Shown: piece by piece, positions 1-9,614 of the stretch
How the letters are laid out: each line of letters starts with the position of its first letter
Position numbering within the stretch: position 1 is the stretch's first letter
Assembly: GCA_963771295.1 (NCBI GenBank)
Contig: CAVYTB010000011.1
Span: 1 to 64,000, forward strand
Source of the DNA: Acidiferrum sp963771295
GTDB taxonomy: Bacteria > Acidobacteriota > Terriglobia > Acidiferrales > UBA7541
DNA: 64,000 bases
Direction of reading: 5' to 3'
Made by a program: the position numbers and the translations under genes
Notes under the pieces: generated by a model
Seen by the model: only the letters and a program-made list of their open reading frames with translations
Told to the model about the DNA's origin: nothing
Database searches by the model: none

Positions 1-139
1 CAGCGTCAGATCTCAGGCCGCGCAGGTCCGACTGCCGCCGACAATGTGCTGAGCTTCTAACGCAGACCCGCACACTGCGCAGAGAGCTGTGGGGTACTGG
101 AACGAACTTGATTTCCGGTAACGGGACGCAAATTAGGAG

Positions 140-322
140 TTAGGCCGATTTCTTCTCGATGGCCTCAATTGCGGCAAACTTCCGGTCTACGTGGGCTTCT
201 GAGCGCAGAGCACCAGAATGCAGCACACAACGCTCCCCGACCGCGGCACCACAGACGGGACAGGTGACGGAGGCTATTTCTTCTGGAGTGAGTTCGCTCT
301 TTTTCATTTTCACAGATTGCAA
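140..322 (-). CDS. Small zinc-finger-like protein
   Basis: A 60-residue protein with CPVCG at about residues 21-25, a second Cys seven residues later (GERCV), and a following His in EAHVDRK. The C-x2-C-x(7)-C-x(n)-H spacing resembles the short zinc fingers found in phage- and actinobacterial-type small proteins that end in HxxR. It is rich in Lys and Glu at both ends. Nucleic-acid binding is an inference from the zinc-finger look. It sits alone in an accessory zone of orphan small genes, so no operon context helps. An overlapping plus-strand frame of 97 codons has no recognisable motif and was not preferred. Confidence 0.6.
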   Translation of the reverse strand: MQSVKMKKSELTPEEIASVTCPVCGAAVGERCVLHSGALRSEAHVDRKFAAIEAIEKKSA

Positions 323-498
323 CTACACACGGTCACGGAGCTGTGCAATTTTGAACACTGCGCGTAAAAGCCAATACCGGGCTTGTCCGGTTATTCGTCT
401 AATCAGAGTTAGCGCACCGAAGCGACGGGACGGCGACGGCCATCTATCTTAGCTGCGGCTTGGATTCTGACGACATGGACAATTGATTTCACGCATTG

Positions 499-759
499 TT
501 ATCGGAGTGCGTCCGATGCAAACCACTCCTGCAACCCGGAGGCGGAACGGAACGTTTTTGAATCCACCTTTCCAAGGCTTGTGGTCCAATAAACAGTTAC
601 GCTGTTTGTCACACTGTCCATGCACATGCGTTGATGCGTCTTGGTTGCGGCTTCCGGTGACTCTCTCCTGAGCCACAAGACAGTGCCATCCTCACATTCA
701 TTAATGTCAACGAATCCGCTTTGGTGGGCCGTGGTTTGAAATTCCCGAAGCCTTACCAT
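499..759 (-). CDS. Hypothetical small protein
   Basis: An 86-residue reading frame that starts with ATG at 759. Its composition is protein-like, with a C-terminal segment VYWTTSLGKVDSKTFRSAS followed by an aromatic helix-like end. I do not recognise a family. No clear ribosome-binding site is visible. It lies in the accessory zone, and two other overlapping frames compete with it, so it is a tentative call. Confidence 0.35.
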   Translation of the reverse strand: MVRLREFQTTAHQSGFVDINECEDGTVLWLRRESPEAATKTHQRMCMDSVTNSVTVYWTTSLGKVDSKTFRSASGLQEWFASDALR

Positions 760-847
760 AATGCATCAAGCCTAAATCGGGGGTTAGGTATCATCTGTGA
801 CAAAACGCACAGTTTCGGAGCACCCGTGCTTATAAACTAACTACTAT

Positions 848-1132
848 ATGGCTAACATCTATTATTCCCAGACGGGCAATCGTGGGGGTATTTTGCGTGC
901 AGTCTTGTCTTCGGAAGAAAGCGGTTGGATGTTAAAAAAGCACTCAGCCCAATTCGCCGGACAGCAATTCCCAACGCAGGGACATGACGTAGGCGCTGAT
1001 TTTGCCGTGCTGCGCATATTCCAAGGAGAAATGAGCCAAGAATGGCAAGCTGGGTTCTATCTTTTCGATGATGGCGTCATGCAAATCGAAGAGGCGGTAC
1101 ATTCCTGCAACGCGAAGGCGGCCGTGAAATAA
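848..1132 (+). CDS. Hypothetical small protein
   Basis: A 94-residue frame starting with ATG at 848 after an AT-rich stretch, without an obvious Shine-Dalgarno. The product has mixed hydrophobic and polar residues and a plausible folded look, but no recognised domain. An antisense frame (944-1150, minus) of 68 codons covers much of the same DNA and is about equally plausible, so coding strand is not settled. Confidence 0.35.
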   Translation: MANIYYSQTGNRGGILRAVLSSEESGWMLKKHSAQFAGQQFPTQGHDVGADFAVLRIFQGEMSQEWQAGFYLFDDGVMQIEEAVHSCNAKAAVK

Positions 1133-1197
1133 ACGAAGGGTGCGCATCATCTATTTACTGACAGCCGTGCTTCGTCAATCTATTGACGGCGGCCACC

Positions 1198-1605
1198 TCA
1201 GGATTTGAAACCGTTTGGAGCTGTGATAAATTGCTCGCCACGAAGAACCGCATCCAAGGCAAGCAGTAATTCGCGCTTAGCATCTGTCTTACGAACATAG
1301 CCCAACGCACCCGTGCCCAAGGCTGCCCGGACGACATCAAGGTTATTGTTCTGACTTAGGAAGACAATCTTGGAGCTGGGGGAGAGTTGTCGTATCTGCT
1401 GGGCGGCTTCGATTCCATTCAACTTGGGAAGACCGATGTCTATCAGGATTAAATCCGGCTTCAGGTCTTCGGCCCTCTGAACGGCTTCTAGTCCATCCGA
1501 TGCTTCAGCGATGACTTGGGATTCTGGGTGCCGCTGAAGCAGCAAACGGACTTGGCTCAGCCAATCCTTGAAATCATCAACAATGAGAATGCGAATTGGT
1601 GACAG
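1198..1605 (-). CDS. Receiver-only response regulator, apparent CTG start
   Basis: A single REC domain of about 135 residues. The first ATG in frame is at 1545, but the receiver's first strand and acidic pair (ILIVDD) are encoded upstream, in frame, back to a TAG stop just before position 1605. The only start-like codons there are CTG (1605-1603), preceded by GGAG, or ATT. The phosphoacceptor Asp lies in LILIDIGLP and the conserved Lys in YVRKTD. Receivers of this NarL/FixJ type normally continue into a LuxR helix-turn-helix, but here the protein stops about ten residues after the REC fold. It is therefore a stand-alone receiver or a truncated regulator. No partner kinase is adjacent. Confidence 0.7.
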   Translation of the reverse strand: MSPIRILIVDDFKDWLSQVRLLLQRHPESQVIAEASDGLEAVQRAEDLKPDLILIDIGLPKLNGIEAAQQIRQLSPSSKIVFLSQNNNLDVVRAALGTGALGYVRKTDAKRELLLALDAVLRGEQFITAPNGFKS

Positions 1606-2226
1606 TCGCTACTCCGCTAACTTTTGTGTCTGATTCCCAAAATATGCACAACCTGATACCGAAAACAGAAGCAGTTTGACGCCTCATTATGCGGTGATTT
1701 CCGTCACCTGTTTGTGACCACCGTCACGAAGCTGACCAAAGAAACACGGGTGCGTGTGGATTCAATTCGGAAGACAGCTCAGGCCACGCGGCTGACTTCA
1801 TCGGCAATGACGTGCAGATGGGGTGACAAGCTTGCCCCTATTTGAACCCAGCGTATTTGAGCGTGCTTTAAGCTTCAAGCGATTCCTGAAGAGGTTCAGT
1901 GCAAGTGGCCGGGTCTGAGTCTCACGCACCGCACGTGCGTTCTGGGGTAGACCGCTCCTAAGTCTTCCTAACGCAGACCCCGCACGAAGTGCAGACGGCT
2001 GGCCGCGCACATTGGCGGCCCAGGTACTGTAATTTCTGACAGTGGACACGCGGAATTCCAAGGCGTTATCTGACCATAAGGTCAGTAGGGCCTTGCCGTC
2101 GAGAGTTTTGACTGGTTCAACGAACAGGTCGCTCCCTTAGGGCGCAAGCCACCATCGGCATTGGTGCTTTAGCCGATGTACAAGACGGATCAAAGACTCA
2201 GATGATGATGTTAAGGTGGTCCGCCG
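1606..2226. other. Gene-poor stretch with one repeat copy
   Basis: About 620 bases without a supported gene. An 87-codon minus-strand frame (1798-2061) has biased, Arg-rich, shadow-like composition. The one structure seen is the first of three related short repeats at about 1777-1823. Read on the minus strand it encodes HLHVIADEVSRVA and then a stop. Confidence 0.5.
1777..1823 (-). repeat. Decayed repeat copy 1 (HLHVIADEVSRVA)
   Basis: Forty-odd bases that closely match stretches at 2551-2600 and 3058-3107. The minus strand reads HLHVIADEVSRVA and then TGA. The shared reading frame across the copies suggests remnants of one protein-coding family, not random similarity. Confidence 0.6.
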
Positions 2227-2448
2227 TTGGCAGACCAACTACCTCCTATGCAGAGCAGTGAACAGATACGCGGGCTTTTTTCTGTAGTGGGCTGGCACCC
2301 GCAAGGGCACACTGTTGCACTGATAATTGCCAAAAGCGAAGCAGATGCAGAATACTACGCTCTTCATGAACTAGGCTTAGTTAAAGTGGACAGCACCAGA
2401 CTATTAAGTGATTGCGTATACCTTGCGCTTGATCAGACAAAAGAATGA
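2227..2448 (+). CDS. Hypothetical small protein
   Basis: A 73-residue frame with TTG at 2227, or 66 residues from ATG at 2248. The sequence contains a plausible beta-rich core (LFSVVGWHPQGHTVALIIAK) and an acidic helix (SEADAEYYALHELGLV). No family is recognised. It is followed closely by the second repeat copy, which lies outside its reading frame. Confidence 0.4.
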   Translation: MADQLPPMQSSEQIRGLFSVVGWHPQGHTVALIIAKSEADAEYYALHELGLVKVDSTRLLSDCVYLALDQTKE

Positions 2449-2499
2449 ATTGCGGGTGAGTGTTATCACCACAGTCAAGTTCACGCTGCCTGCTTCCAT

Positions 2500-2625
2500 C
2501 TCCGTAAATGCCGTGGCCGTGCCCACGCTGCCCATGTCCCTTCCGATTCAAAGCTCTGCCACGTGGCTGACTTCATCGGCAATGACGTGCAGTTGTTCTG
2601 ACTCAGTTTCGCTGGGAGAACGCAC
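2500..2625 (-). repeat. Decayed repeat copy 2
   Basis: About 125 bases that align with 3003-3122 along their whole length. Read on the minus strand, the frame gives PSETESEQLHVIADEVSHVAEL, a stop, and then IGRDMGSVGTATAFTEM. The in-frame stop and poor upstream frame indicate a decayed coding segment. Confidence 0.6.
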
Positions 2626-2712
2626 AAAGTCTTGGATGGTGGGGCACTCTGTACGATTTGGAACCGCATAGCCCGGCTTAGGGCTGTTTCGCGTAAGCAC
2701 TTCTGTTAGTTC

Positions 2713-2979
2713 TCAATCAGGAATTTCATAGCTGTCTACGTGCGGCTTGTTTTGCTTGTGGTCTTCATTGAGCAGGGCTTCAAGTCTCCTTGCACAGTCT
2801 TGTTCCCCAATTCTAGAACCGTGAATCCGATGTGGCCCGATAACGAACCTCTCGCTGCACTCGTCGCAAGTGACAACGCCCCACAGCTCATGCTCTGGCG
2901 CGTATACCGCAGTCCGGCCCAACTTCACCGCCACAGAGCCGGGTGCCCCAGTCTTTTTGCGATAGGGTTTAAAGCTCAT
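2713..2979 (-). CDS. Hypothetical protein with Cys/His pairs
   Basis: An 88-residue product if it starts at the ATG at 2979 (MSFKPYRKK). ATG at 2991 and TTG at 3057 are alternatives, but the longer one would read out of frame through repeat copy 3, which makes it unlikely. The protein has a CDEC knuckle near residue 43 and later His residues (PHRIHGS), so metal binding is possible. It is positively charged at the N-terminus and ends in an acidic tail. Family not recognised. Confidence 0.5.
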   Translation of the reverse strand: MSFKPYRKKTGAPGSVAVKLGRTAVYAPEHELWGVVTCDECSERFVIGPHRIHGSRIGEQDCARRLEALLNEDHKQNKPHVDSYEIPD

Positions 2980-3002
2980 GGCCGTGAGCATAGCACGGGC
3001 AG

Positions 3003-3122
3003 CATCTCCGTGAATGCCGTGGCCATGCTCATCGTGCCCATATCCTGCCCAATGCAAAGTTCTGCCACACGGCTGGCTTCTTCGGCAATGACGTACAGAT
3101 GGTCTGACCTAGTTTCGCTGAG
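3003..3122 (-). repeat. Decayed repeat copy 3
   Basis: This copy is the most open. The minus strand reads LSETRSDHLYVIAEEASRV, continues through AELCIGQDMG and MSMATAFTEM, and stops shortly after. It lies just upstream of the 2713-2979 gene in a different frame. With copies 1 and 2 it makes a spaced set over 1.35 kb. Confidence 0.6.
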
Positions 3123-3245
3123 CACCACACGGGGAAGAATACGGAATCCTCAGTGGTGGCCCACTGAGAGTTACCTTTGAACAAGTCAGGGCCTTCGCGG
3201 CGTTCATGCGGCGGTTCGGAACGCGAGTAAATTAGTCTGCGCTTC

Positions 3246-4058
3246 TCATGACTGCTTTTGTCCTTCAGTAGCTACTCCGATGAGATAGTGCGATTGTTGC
3301 TGCCTGATTAGCAAGAACTGAGAACGCATGCGGTCAAGTTCAGCGTCAAAGTCCAACCTCACTTCAAAGCAGCCATAGAAAACCTCTTCCATGTGAGCAG
3401 ATACCTGAAGCAGGGCGTTCAGAAAGCCAGCTAGCCGCTGCGGGTTCGTTTCAAAATACGCAAATTCCCAACGCAGCGTTCCTGCCGTTGACGAATCCTT
3501 GAAATTCCTTCCGATTGACGTTACCGAAGTGTGGGTAGCCAATTCACAAAAATGCCCATAGTAAGTCTGAAGCTTGCTGAGGCTGGGCACGTCATCAGGG
3601 AAAAGGTTCTTCTTTTTGTCCCACTTGAAGATTTTATCGTGCGCCTTTAGCTCATCTTCTCCCTGATGTTTCGCGGTCCAAGCCGCAGCCGCTACCGGGT
3701 CCTTGAAAATCCTATGGGCGTGGGCAACTGATTCGATTCCATCACGCAGAACGCTGTATGCATCTCCGATGCAACACGAAAAGCCAAGCTCAATGGCTGT
3801 CAAAAATCGTGCGTGCGCTGATGCAAATATAAGCTTCGGCAGCAAATGTGTTTGGTCAATCAGGTATTCTAGGTCCGAAGATTCGCGCATCCAGATGTCA
3901 TTCAACATCTGGAGGCAATCCCACAACGGTCTGAAGGCAGTGAGAGTCAGGAAGAAATTCTGCCTCTTGCCTTGGAAGTATTCCTGAAAATCCTTGTGAA
4001 AACACTCCCGCTCAATGGGTAAGAGTTCCGCGGTCGGTGCTGTTGGTTTCCCTGCCAT
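3246..4058 (-). CDS. Hypothetical protein, mostly helical
   Basis: A 270-residue product using ATG at 4058 (MAGKPTAPT), which has TAGGA about nine bases upstream. The frame remains open to 4106, but the extra N-terminus is unlike a soluble protein start. The product is rich in aromatic residues and helices. It has a central motif HARFLTAIELGFSC and a Lys/Asp-rich linker (KWDKKKNLFPDD). No signal peptide or membrane span is evident. I do not recognise the family. It lies next to the GIY-YIG-like gene, both on the minus strand and separated by about 90 bases, so they may be co-transcribed. Confidence 0.65.
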   Translation of the reverse strand: MAGKPTAPTAELLPIERECFHKDFQEYFQGKRQNFFLTLTAFRPLWDCLQMLNDIWMRESSDLEYLIDQTHLLPKLIFASAHARFLTAIELGFSCCIGDAYSVLRDGIESVAHAHRIFKDPVAAAAWTAKHQGEDELKAHDKIFKWDKKKNLFPDDVPSLSKLQTYYGHFCELATHTSVTSIGRNFKDSSTAGTLRWEFAYFETNPQRLAGFLNALLQVSAHMEEVFYGCFEVRLDFDAELDRMRSQFLLIRQQQSHYLIGVATEGQKQS

Positions 4059-4145
4059 ATTAATCATTCCTACCCAGAAGCGTAGCAGGAAGGTGACGCA
4101 AAGCAACCGGCAGACATTGTACGCACAAGAGATAGCCTGGCCATC

Positions 4146-4475
4146 TCACCATGACTTCTTTCCTCTCTTCTTAGGCACCTTTCTGGAAACAAACTCTGCA
4201 ACCTGATTTTCCTTCAGTTCCTTAACACGAATTGCCTTTAGGAAATGTCCCTTCTGTTTGGTGAGGGTGCGTAGGTAAGGCGGCAACATTCGGAGGAAGA
4301 GCACTTCAGTATCGTGCATCACTTCAGCGTTTTTTATGATGTACCAGCTGAAATGGTCCCAGAGTTGGCCTCTTGTTTTGCTCCGTCTTGCTCCGTCTAT
4401 CCGATGCCTGATATGACCCTTGCCAACATAAACTGTACTTCGTGAAGATAGTGGCACTATCGTCAGTAGTAACAA
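4146..4475 (-). CDS. GIY-YIG-like protein, start uncertain
   Basis: About 109 residues if translation starts at TTG 4475. The segment STVYVGKGHIRHRIDGARR resembles the YVGKG...R core of GIY-YIG nucleases. A later acidic residue in HDTEVLFLRMLPPYLRTL fits the catalytic Glu region, and the C-terminus is strongly basic. The frame is open further upstream (to a TGA near 4510) without an ATG, so the N-terminal GIY strand may be lost or the start may be non-canonical. Stand-alone GIY-YIG proteins act in repair, restriction or mobile elements; the role here is unknown. Confidence 0.55.
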   Translation of the reverse strand: MLLLTIVPLSSRSTVYVGKGHIRHRIDGARRSKTRGQLWDHFSWYIIKNAEVMHDTEVLFLRMLPPYLRTLTKQKGHFLKAIRVKELKENQVAEFVSRKVPKKRGKKSW

Positions 4476-4642
4476 TACAGCTAAGGGGCCGGAATACCAC
4501 GGAGCTCGGCATCAAGTGCTGCATTATCCGCGTTAGATCGTGGGCTTAGCCAATAGATTTGTCCTCGCACGCCGTCGACTCCTGGCAAACGCCGATCCCG
4601 TCAATGAATTTGGCGAAAAGAGCCAGAAGTCCGGATGCGGGA

Positions 4643-4783
4643 CTGCGACCTGTAAAGCTGTTGGAACTGATTGTCTGGCAAGGGAGGAAATTGATCAGAC
4701 CGTGCGTCCCGTCGCACGTAGCCTACGAGGTTGGAGCGGCGAGGCAACAGACCGTTCGAAGCCCTCGGACAATGTACCCACAT
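4643..4783 (+). mobile_element. Group II intron C, domain I fragment 1
   Basis: This 141-base stretch matches the first 137 bases of intron A (4784-4920) throughout, including CTGCGACCTG against GTGCGACCTG at the start and the shared CGGACAATGTAC near the end. It is the 5' end of a third, outer intron. Its continuation is found at 7187 and then at 9691, after the two inner introns. Confidence 0.85.
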
Positions 4784-5391
4784 GTGCGACCTGAAAGCTG
4801 TTGAAGTGATTGTCTGACAAAGGAGGATCGATCAGACCGTTCGTCCCATCGAACGTAGTCTAGGAGGCGAGGCGGCAAGGCAACGAACCGTCGAATAGCC
4901 CTCGGACAATGTACTCACGACCGCAAGGTCGGCATCAGAACCGCGAGGTAACGGTGCAACTGCCAGCATCAGGGCGGTGCGAGCCTAGAGTGGATAGCAC
5001 GGTCAGAATACGCGAAGTTCTCGTAAGCGTCGTGAACATTAAGGAGCGGAAGATGCTATGCGCTCTTTTGCAGTGGGTACGGAGGCTGTGTGGTACTCCG
5101 TCATGGGCAAACAACACTGCCGGCGTAAAGAGAACGACCTAACCTATCGCGTCATTTCAATGGAACAGGGTAAACCCGTATCGCTCCTTGCAAGGGGAAG
5201 AGAAGCCGCAAGGCCGATCGATGGCGATGCGGATAACGAGATCGGAGAAAAAGCAAACGTCGCTCTGTAATGGAGCGGATATCGGTTGCGTCAGTCCACA
5301 TCGGCAACATCACCGGACGCGAAAGCGGGCTAACTTCTCCATGGTGCTTCACACGAAAGAACTTGATCAATCGGCTCATGAGGCAAAGCAG

Positions 5392-7114
5392 ATGACGACA
5401 GCGATTGCTGTTGGTGCGGTCTCACGCGAAGCGGCAGAATGGTATGCCATCAACTGGCCAACCATCCACCACAACGTTCGCCGACTCCAAGTGCGTATCG
5501 TGCAGGCAACGAAGGCTGGCAGATGGGGCAAAGTGAAAGCCTTGCAACGTCTGCTAACCCACTCGTATAGCGGCAAAGTTCTCGCCGTTCGACGAGTGAC
5601 GGAAAACTCTGGCAAGAGAACTCCTGGTGTGGACAGAGAAATCTGGGACACTCCGGAAAAGAAGACACAGGCAGTACATGCACTCAAGCGAAGGGGCTAT
5701 CAACCTCAGCCTCTTCGACGTGTCTACATCCCGAAATCGGATGGCAAAACGATGCGTCCGCTCGGAATCCCCACAATGAAGGACAGAGCACAGCAAGCAT
5801 TACATTTGCTCGCTCTTGACCCCGTTGTGGAAACCAAGGCTGACGGAAACTCCTATGGGTTCCGTCAGCAACGGTCCTGCGCCGATGCGATTGGCCAGTG
5901 CTTTATTGCACTGGGAAGCGCAAACCCGCAGTGGATTCTAGAGGCGACATCAAAAGCTGTTTCGATCGGCTCAGCCAAGATTGGCTCTTAAACCACGTTC
6001 CTATGGATAGAACCATTCTAAGAAAATGGCTGACCTCGGGCTACATGGACAAACACGTCCTTCACGAAACGACGGAAGGGACTCCTCAGGGCGGTATTAT
6101 TTCCCCAGCGCTCGCTAACTGCGCGTTGGATGGACTTGAGCGACTTCTGAAGGAAAAGTACCCAACAGGAACGCGTCTCAAGTCCTTAGGAGGTGAGAAC
6201 CCTGCGTCAATCTCATCCGTTATGCGGATGATTTCGTCATCACCGGCAAAACGAAAGAACTACTGGAAGGAGAAGTCAAACCCCTCGTCGAGCAGTTTCT
6301 GCAAGAACGAGGACTTGAACTCTCTCCTACGAAGACGGTCATCACGCACGTGACGAGCGGTTTCGACTTCCTCGGACAAAACGTGCGCAGATATCCTAAT
6401 GGAAAACTGCTCATCAAGCCTTCCAAGAAAAATATCAAGACGTTCCTGGATGGCATCCGAAGAACGATCAAAGCCGCGCTTGGCATGTCTGCCGCCGATT
6501 TGATTAAGGAACTCAACCCCAGATACGGGGTTGGGCCAATTATCATCGGCACGTGGTGAGCAAGCGTACTTTCAACCGCGTGGATCACGTCATCTTCAAT
6601 TGTCTGTGGCGGTGGGCACGAAGAAGACACCCGAACAAAGACCCCGAACTGGCTCAAATCGAAATATTTTGAACGGTATCGGGCCGTGACTGGAACTTCT
6701 TCGGGGAAACATGTGACGACGAGGGGAAACCGAATAAGGTGTGGTTGCTGTCCGCCAGTCGCACACCCATTAAACGACACGTCAAAGTCAAAAGCGAAGC
6801 AAACCCGTATGATCCTGCCTATGAAACTTACTTCGAGAAACGCGAAGGAGATCATATGTCGGAAACATTTCGGGGTACTCGTATTCTTCGCTTCCTCTGG
6901 CATGAACAAGCCGGACTCTGCGCCGTATGCAATGAGCGAAATCACTCGGATCACGGGTTGGCGGCTCCACTATTGCGTCGCTCGTGTGTTGGGTGGTTCA
7001 ACGAGTGCTGAAAACCGCGTCTTACTTCACCCGGAGTGCCACGACAAGGTTCATCGCCAGCATCTTTCCATATCGAAACCGCGTCTCCCCCAAAGAGGCG
7101 TTCGAAGGGCTTGA
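5392..7114 (+). pseudogene. ltrA: Group II intron reverse transcriptase/maturase A (frameshifted)
   Basis: Starts at ATG 5392. Alignment with copy B shows RT blocks in order: N-terminal region, TPGVDREIW, PLRRVYIPKSDGK, GNSYGFRQQRSCADAIGQ, DIKSCFD, TPQGGIISPALANC and YADD (6221-6232). The maturase X region and a C-terminal HNH part with GLCAVCN and HPECHDKVHR follow. Single-base losses relative to copy B occur near 5944, 6210 and 6525. Further changes fall between 6650 and 6740, and a gain near 6945. The catalytic YADD is encoded but not in frame with the N-terminus. It is either a dead gene or a mis-sequenced repeat. Confidence 0.85.
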
Positions 7115-7186
7115 GCTGTGTGAGGGAAACTTGCATGCACAGTTCTTAGAGGGCTGGGCCCCAGCAATGGGGCCTGGCTACTCGAT
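7113..7186 (+). ncRNA. Group II intron A domains V and VI
   Basis: Domain V begins GAGCTGTGTGAGGGAAAC and closes with CATGCACAGTTCT, forming a 34-base hairpin capped by a GAAA-type loop with the AGC triad near its base. Domain VI follows as GGGCTGGGCCCC, a short loop, then GGGGCCTGGC. The intron ends CTACTCGAT. Confidence 0.8.
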
Positions 7187-7267
7187 TCGCAAGAGTGGCA
7201 CCGAAACCGTGAGGCAACGGTGTATCTGCCAGCATAAGGTGGAGAGGGCCTAGGCTTGATAGCAAGG
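7187..7267 (+). mobile_element. Group II intron C, domain I fragment 2
   Basis: These 81 bases align with intron A positions 4921-5002 (82 bases). Shared anchors are CGCAAG, GAGG.AACGGTG, CTGCCAGCAT and GATAGCA.GG. They are the direct continuation of fragment 1 after intron A is removed. Confidence 0.85.
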
Positions 7268-7889
7268 CTGCGAACTGAAAGCTGTTGAAGTGATTATTCA
7301 TCGAGAGAAGTCCTCTCTCGAACGAATCTCGTCTCCCATGGCGGGTACCCTACGAACTATGGCCGGAAGGTAACAACTGGTCAGAGAGCGTTCCGACAAC
7401 GAATCCTGCAACCGCAAGGTTGGCACCTGAACCGTGAGGGAACGGTGCAGCTGCTAGCATCACGGCGGCAAAGGGCAAGGGTGAATAGTACGGTGAGCAT
7501 ATGCAAATTCTCGTAAGCGCCGTCATCAGCAAGGAGCGGAAGATGCTCGGCGCTCCTTTGCAGCGGGTACGGTAGGCTCCATGTTCCTCCGTCATGGGCA
7601 AACAACGCTGCCGGCGTAAAGAGAGCACCTAACCTATGGTCATGTCACTTCAACGGAACAGGATAAACCCGTATCGTTCCCCGGAAACAAAAGGGGAAAG
7701 ATCAACCGCAAGGAGGATCGATGGCGGTGCGGGCAGGAGATCGGAGAGGAAGCGAAGGCTGCTCTGTAATGGAGCAGATATCGGTTGCGTCCGTTTTATC
7801 GACAACATCACCGAACGCGAAAGCGGGCAGACTTCCCCGTGGTGCTGCACACGAGAGAACTTGATTAATCGGCTTAGGGGACAAAGCAG

Positions 7890-9596
7890 ATGACGACAGC
7901 CAAAACTGTTGGTGCGGTCTCCTGCGAAGCGGCGGAATGGTATGCCATTGACTGGCCGACCATCCAACGCAACGTTCGCCGACTCCAAGTCCGTATCGTG
8001 CAGGCAACGAAGGAAAGCAGATGGGGCAAAGTAAAATCCCTGCAACGTCTGCTGACCCACTCTTACAGCGGCAAGGTTCTTGCCGTTCGACGAGTGACGG
8101 AAAATAATGGCAAGAAAACTCCAGGTGTGGACCAGATAATCTGGAAAACACCGGAAGATAAAACTCGGGCTGTACATGCATTGAAGAGTAGGGGTTACCA
8201 ATCACAACCTCTACGACGTGTCTATATACCCAAATCGGATGGCCAAAGATGCGTCCGCTCGGAATTCCCTGCATGATCGATCGAGCTCACCAAGCCTTGC
8301 ATTTGCTGGCGCTCGATCCGGTGCTGGAAACCAACGCTGATCGAAACTCTTATGGGTTTCGTCAGAAACGGTCCTGCGCCGATGCCATTGGACAGTGCTT
8401 CATCACGCTGTCCAATGCACCGAACACGCAGTGGATTCTGGAGGCGGACATCAAAAGCTGTTTCGATCAAATTTCCCATGATTGGCTTCTGGCGCACGTC
8501 CCTATGGACCGCGCCATTCTCCAACAATGGTTGAAATCCGGGTACATGGATAAACACGTCCTCCACGAAACGACGGATGGAACCCCACAAGGCGGTATTG
8601 TCTCCCCAGCGCTCGCTAACTGCGCGCTGGATGGACTGGAGCAACTCCTGCAGGAGAAATACCCTGCAAAAAGGCGTCTCAAGTCCCTTGGAGGCTCATA
8701 TCCCTCTGTGAATTTCATTCGTTATGCGGATGATTTCGTCATCACCAGTAAATCGAAAGACTTGCTGGAAGGAGAGGTCCAACCCCTCGTTGAGCAATTC
8801 CTTCAACAACGCGGGCTCAAACTCTCTCCCACGAAGACCGTCATTACGCACGTGGAGAAAGGCTTTGATTTCCTCGGACAAAACGTGCGCCGCTACCCTA
8901 ACGGGAAACTGCTCATCAAGCCTTCCAAGAAAAACGTTAAAACCTTCTTGGCAGGAATCCGAGCAACAATCAAAGCCGGGCTTGGCATGTCGGCCGCCGA
9001 TTTGATCGATCAACTCAACCCAAAGATTCGGGGTTGGGTTAACTATCATCGGCACGTGGTCAGCAAACGTACTTTCTCATACGTTGATCATTCTATCTTC
9101 CACAGTCTGCGGCGATGGGCACGGAGAAGGCATCCGAAAAAGTCCTCGACCTGGCTCAGAGAGAAATACTATGAGCGCAATCGGAGACACAACCGGTGTT
9201 TCTTCGGGGAACGCTACGATGACGAGGGACAGCCTCGCAAGGTGTGGCTGTACCGCGCCAAGAGCACACCCATCAAAAGACACATAAAAGTGCAAAGGCG
9301 AAGCCAACCCGTACGATCCCGCCTATGAAACCTATTTCGAAGATCGAGAAGGTTCTCATATGCTGGACACGTTCCGGGGTACCAAAACTCTTCGCTTTCT
9401 CTGGACGGAGCAACGCGGCCTCTGCGCTGTTTGCAATACCAAAATCACTCGGATCACGGGCTGGCGCCTTCACCACTGCGTTCCTCTTGTGAAGGGTGGT
9501 TCGAAGAGTGCTGAAAACCGCGTTCTACTTCATCCGGAGTGCCACGACAGGGTTCACCGTCAGCACCTTTCCGTATCGAAGCCGCGTCTCCCTTAA
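7890..9596 (+). pseudogene. ltrA: Group II intron reverse transcriptase/maturase B (two frameshifts)
   Basis: ATG at 7890. Only two breaks separate this from a full 568-residue protein. One base is missing near 8245 (GATGGCCAAAGATG where copy A has GATGGCAAAACGATG), and one is extra near 9295. The net change is zero, so the ends are in the same frame. RT motifs include TPGVDQIIW, NSYGFRQKRSCADAIGQ, EADIKSCFDQISHDW, GTPQGGIVSPALANC and YADD at 8723-8734. Domain X has GFDFLGQNVRRYPNGKLLIK, and the C-terminal HNH part has CAVCN and HPECHDRVHRQHLS. Two compensating indels could be sequencing errors in a repeated element. Confidence 0.85.
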
Positions 9597-9614
9597 AGAG
9601 GCGTTCGCAGGGCT

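Larger units (their letters stand above)
4784..7186 (+). mobile_element. Group II intron A (2.4 kb), inserted in intron C
   Basis: The 5' end is GTGCG at 4784, the group II consensus. Structured RNA (domains I-III) runs to about 5390, then a maturase frame of about 1.7 kb, domain V at 7113-7146 and domain VI ending CTACTCGAT at 7186. It is inserted precisely in intron C: removing it joins bases equivalent to intron positions 137 and 138. The encoded protein is broken in several places, so splicing or mobility would need a maturase in trans if the breaks are real. The maturase with HNH domain suggests a chloroplast-like class intron. Confidence 0.85.

Noticed and set aside
1798..2061. 87-codon minus-strand frame
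   Set aside because: Arg/Leu-rich random-looking composition, no ribosome-binding site, and overlap with the repeat copy.
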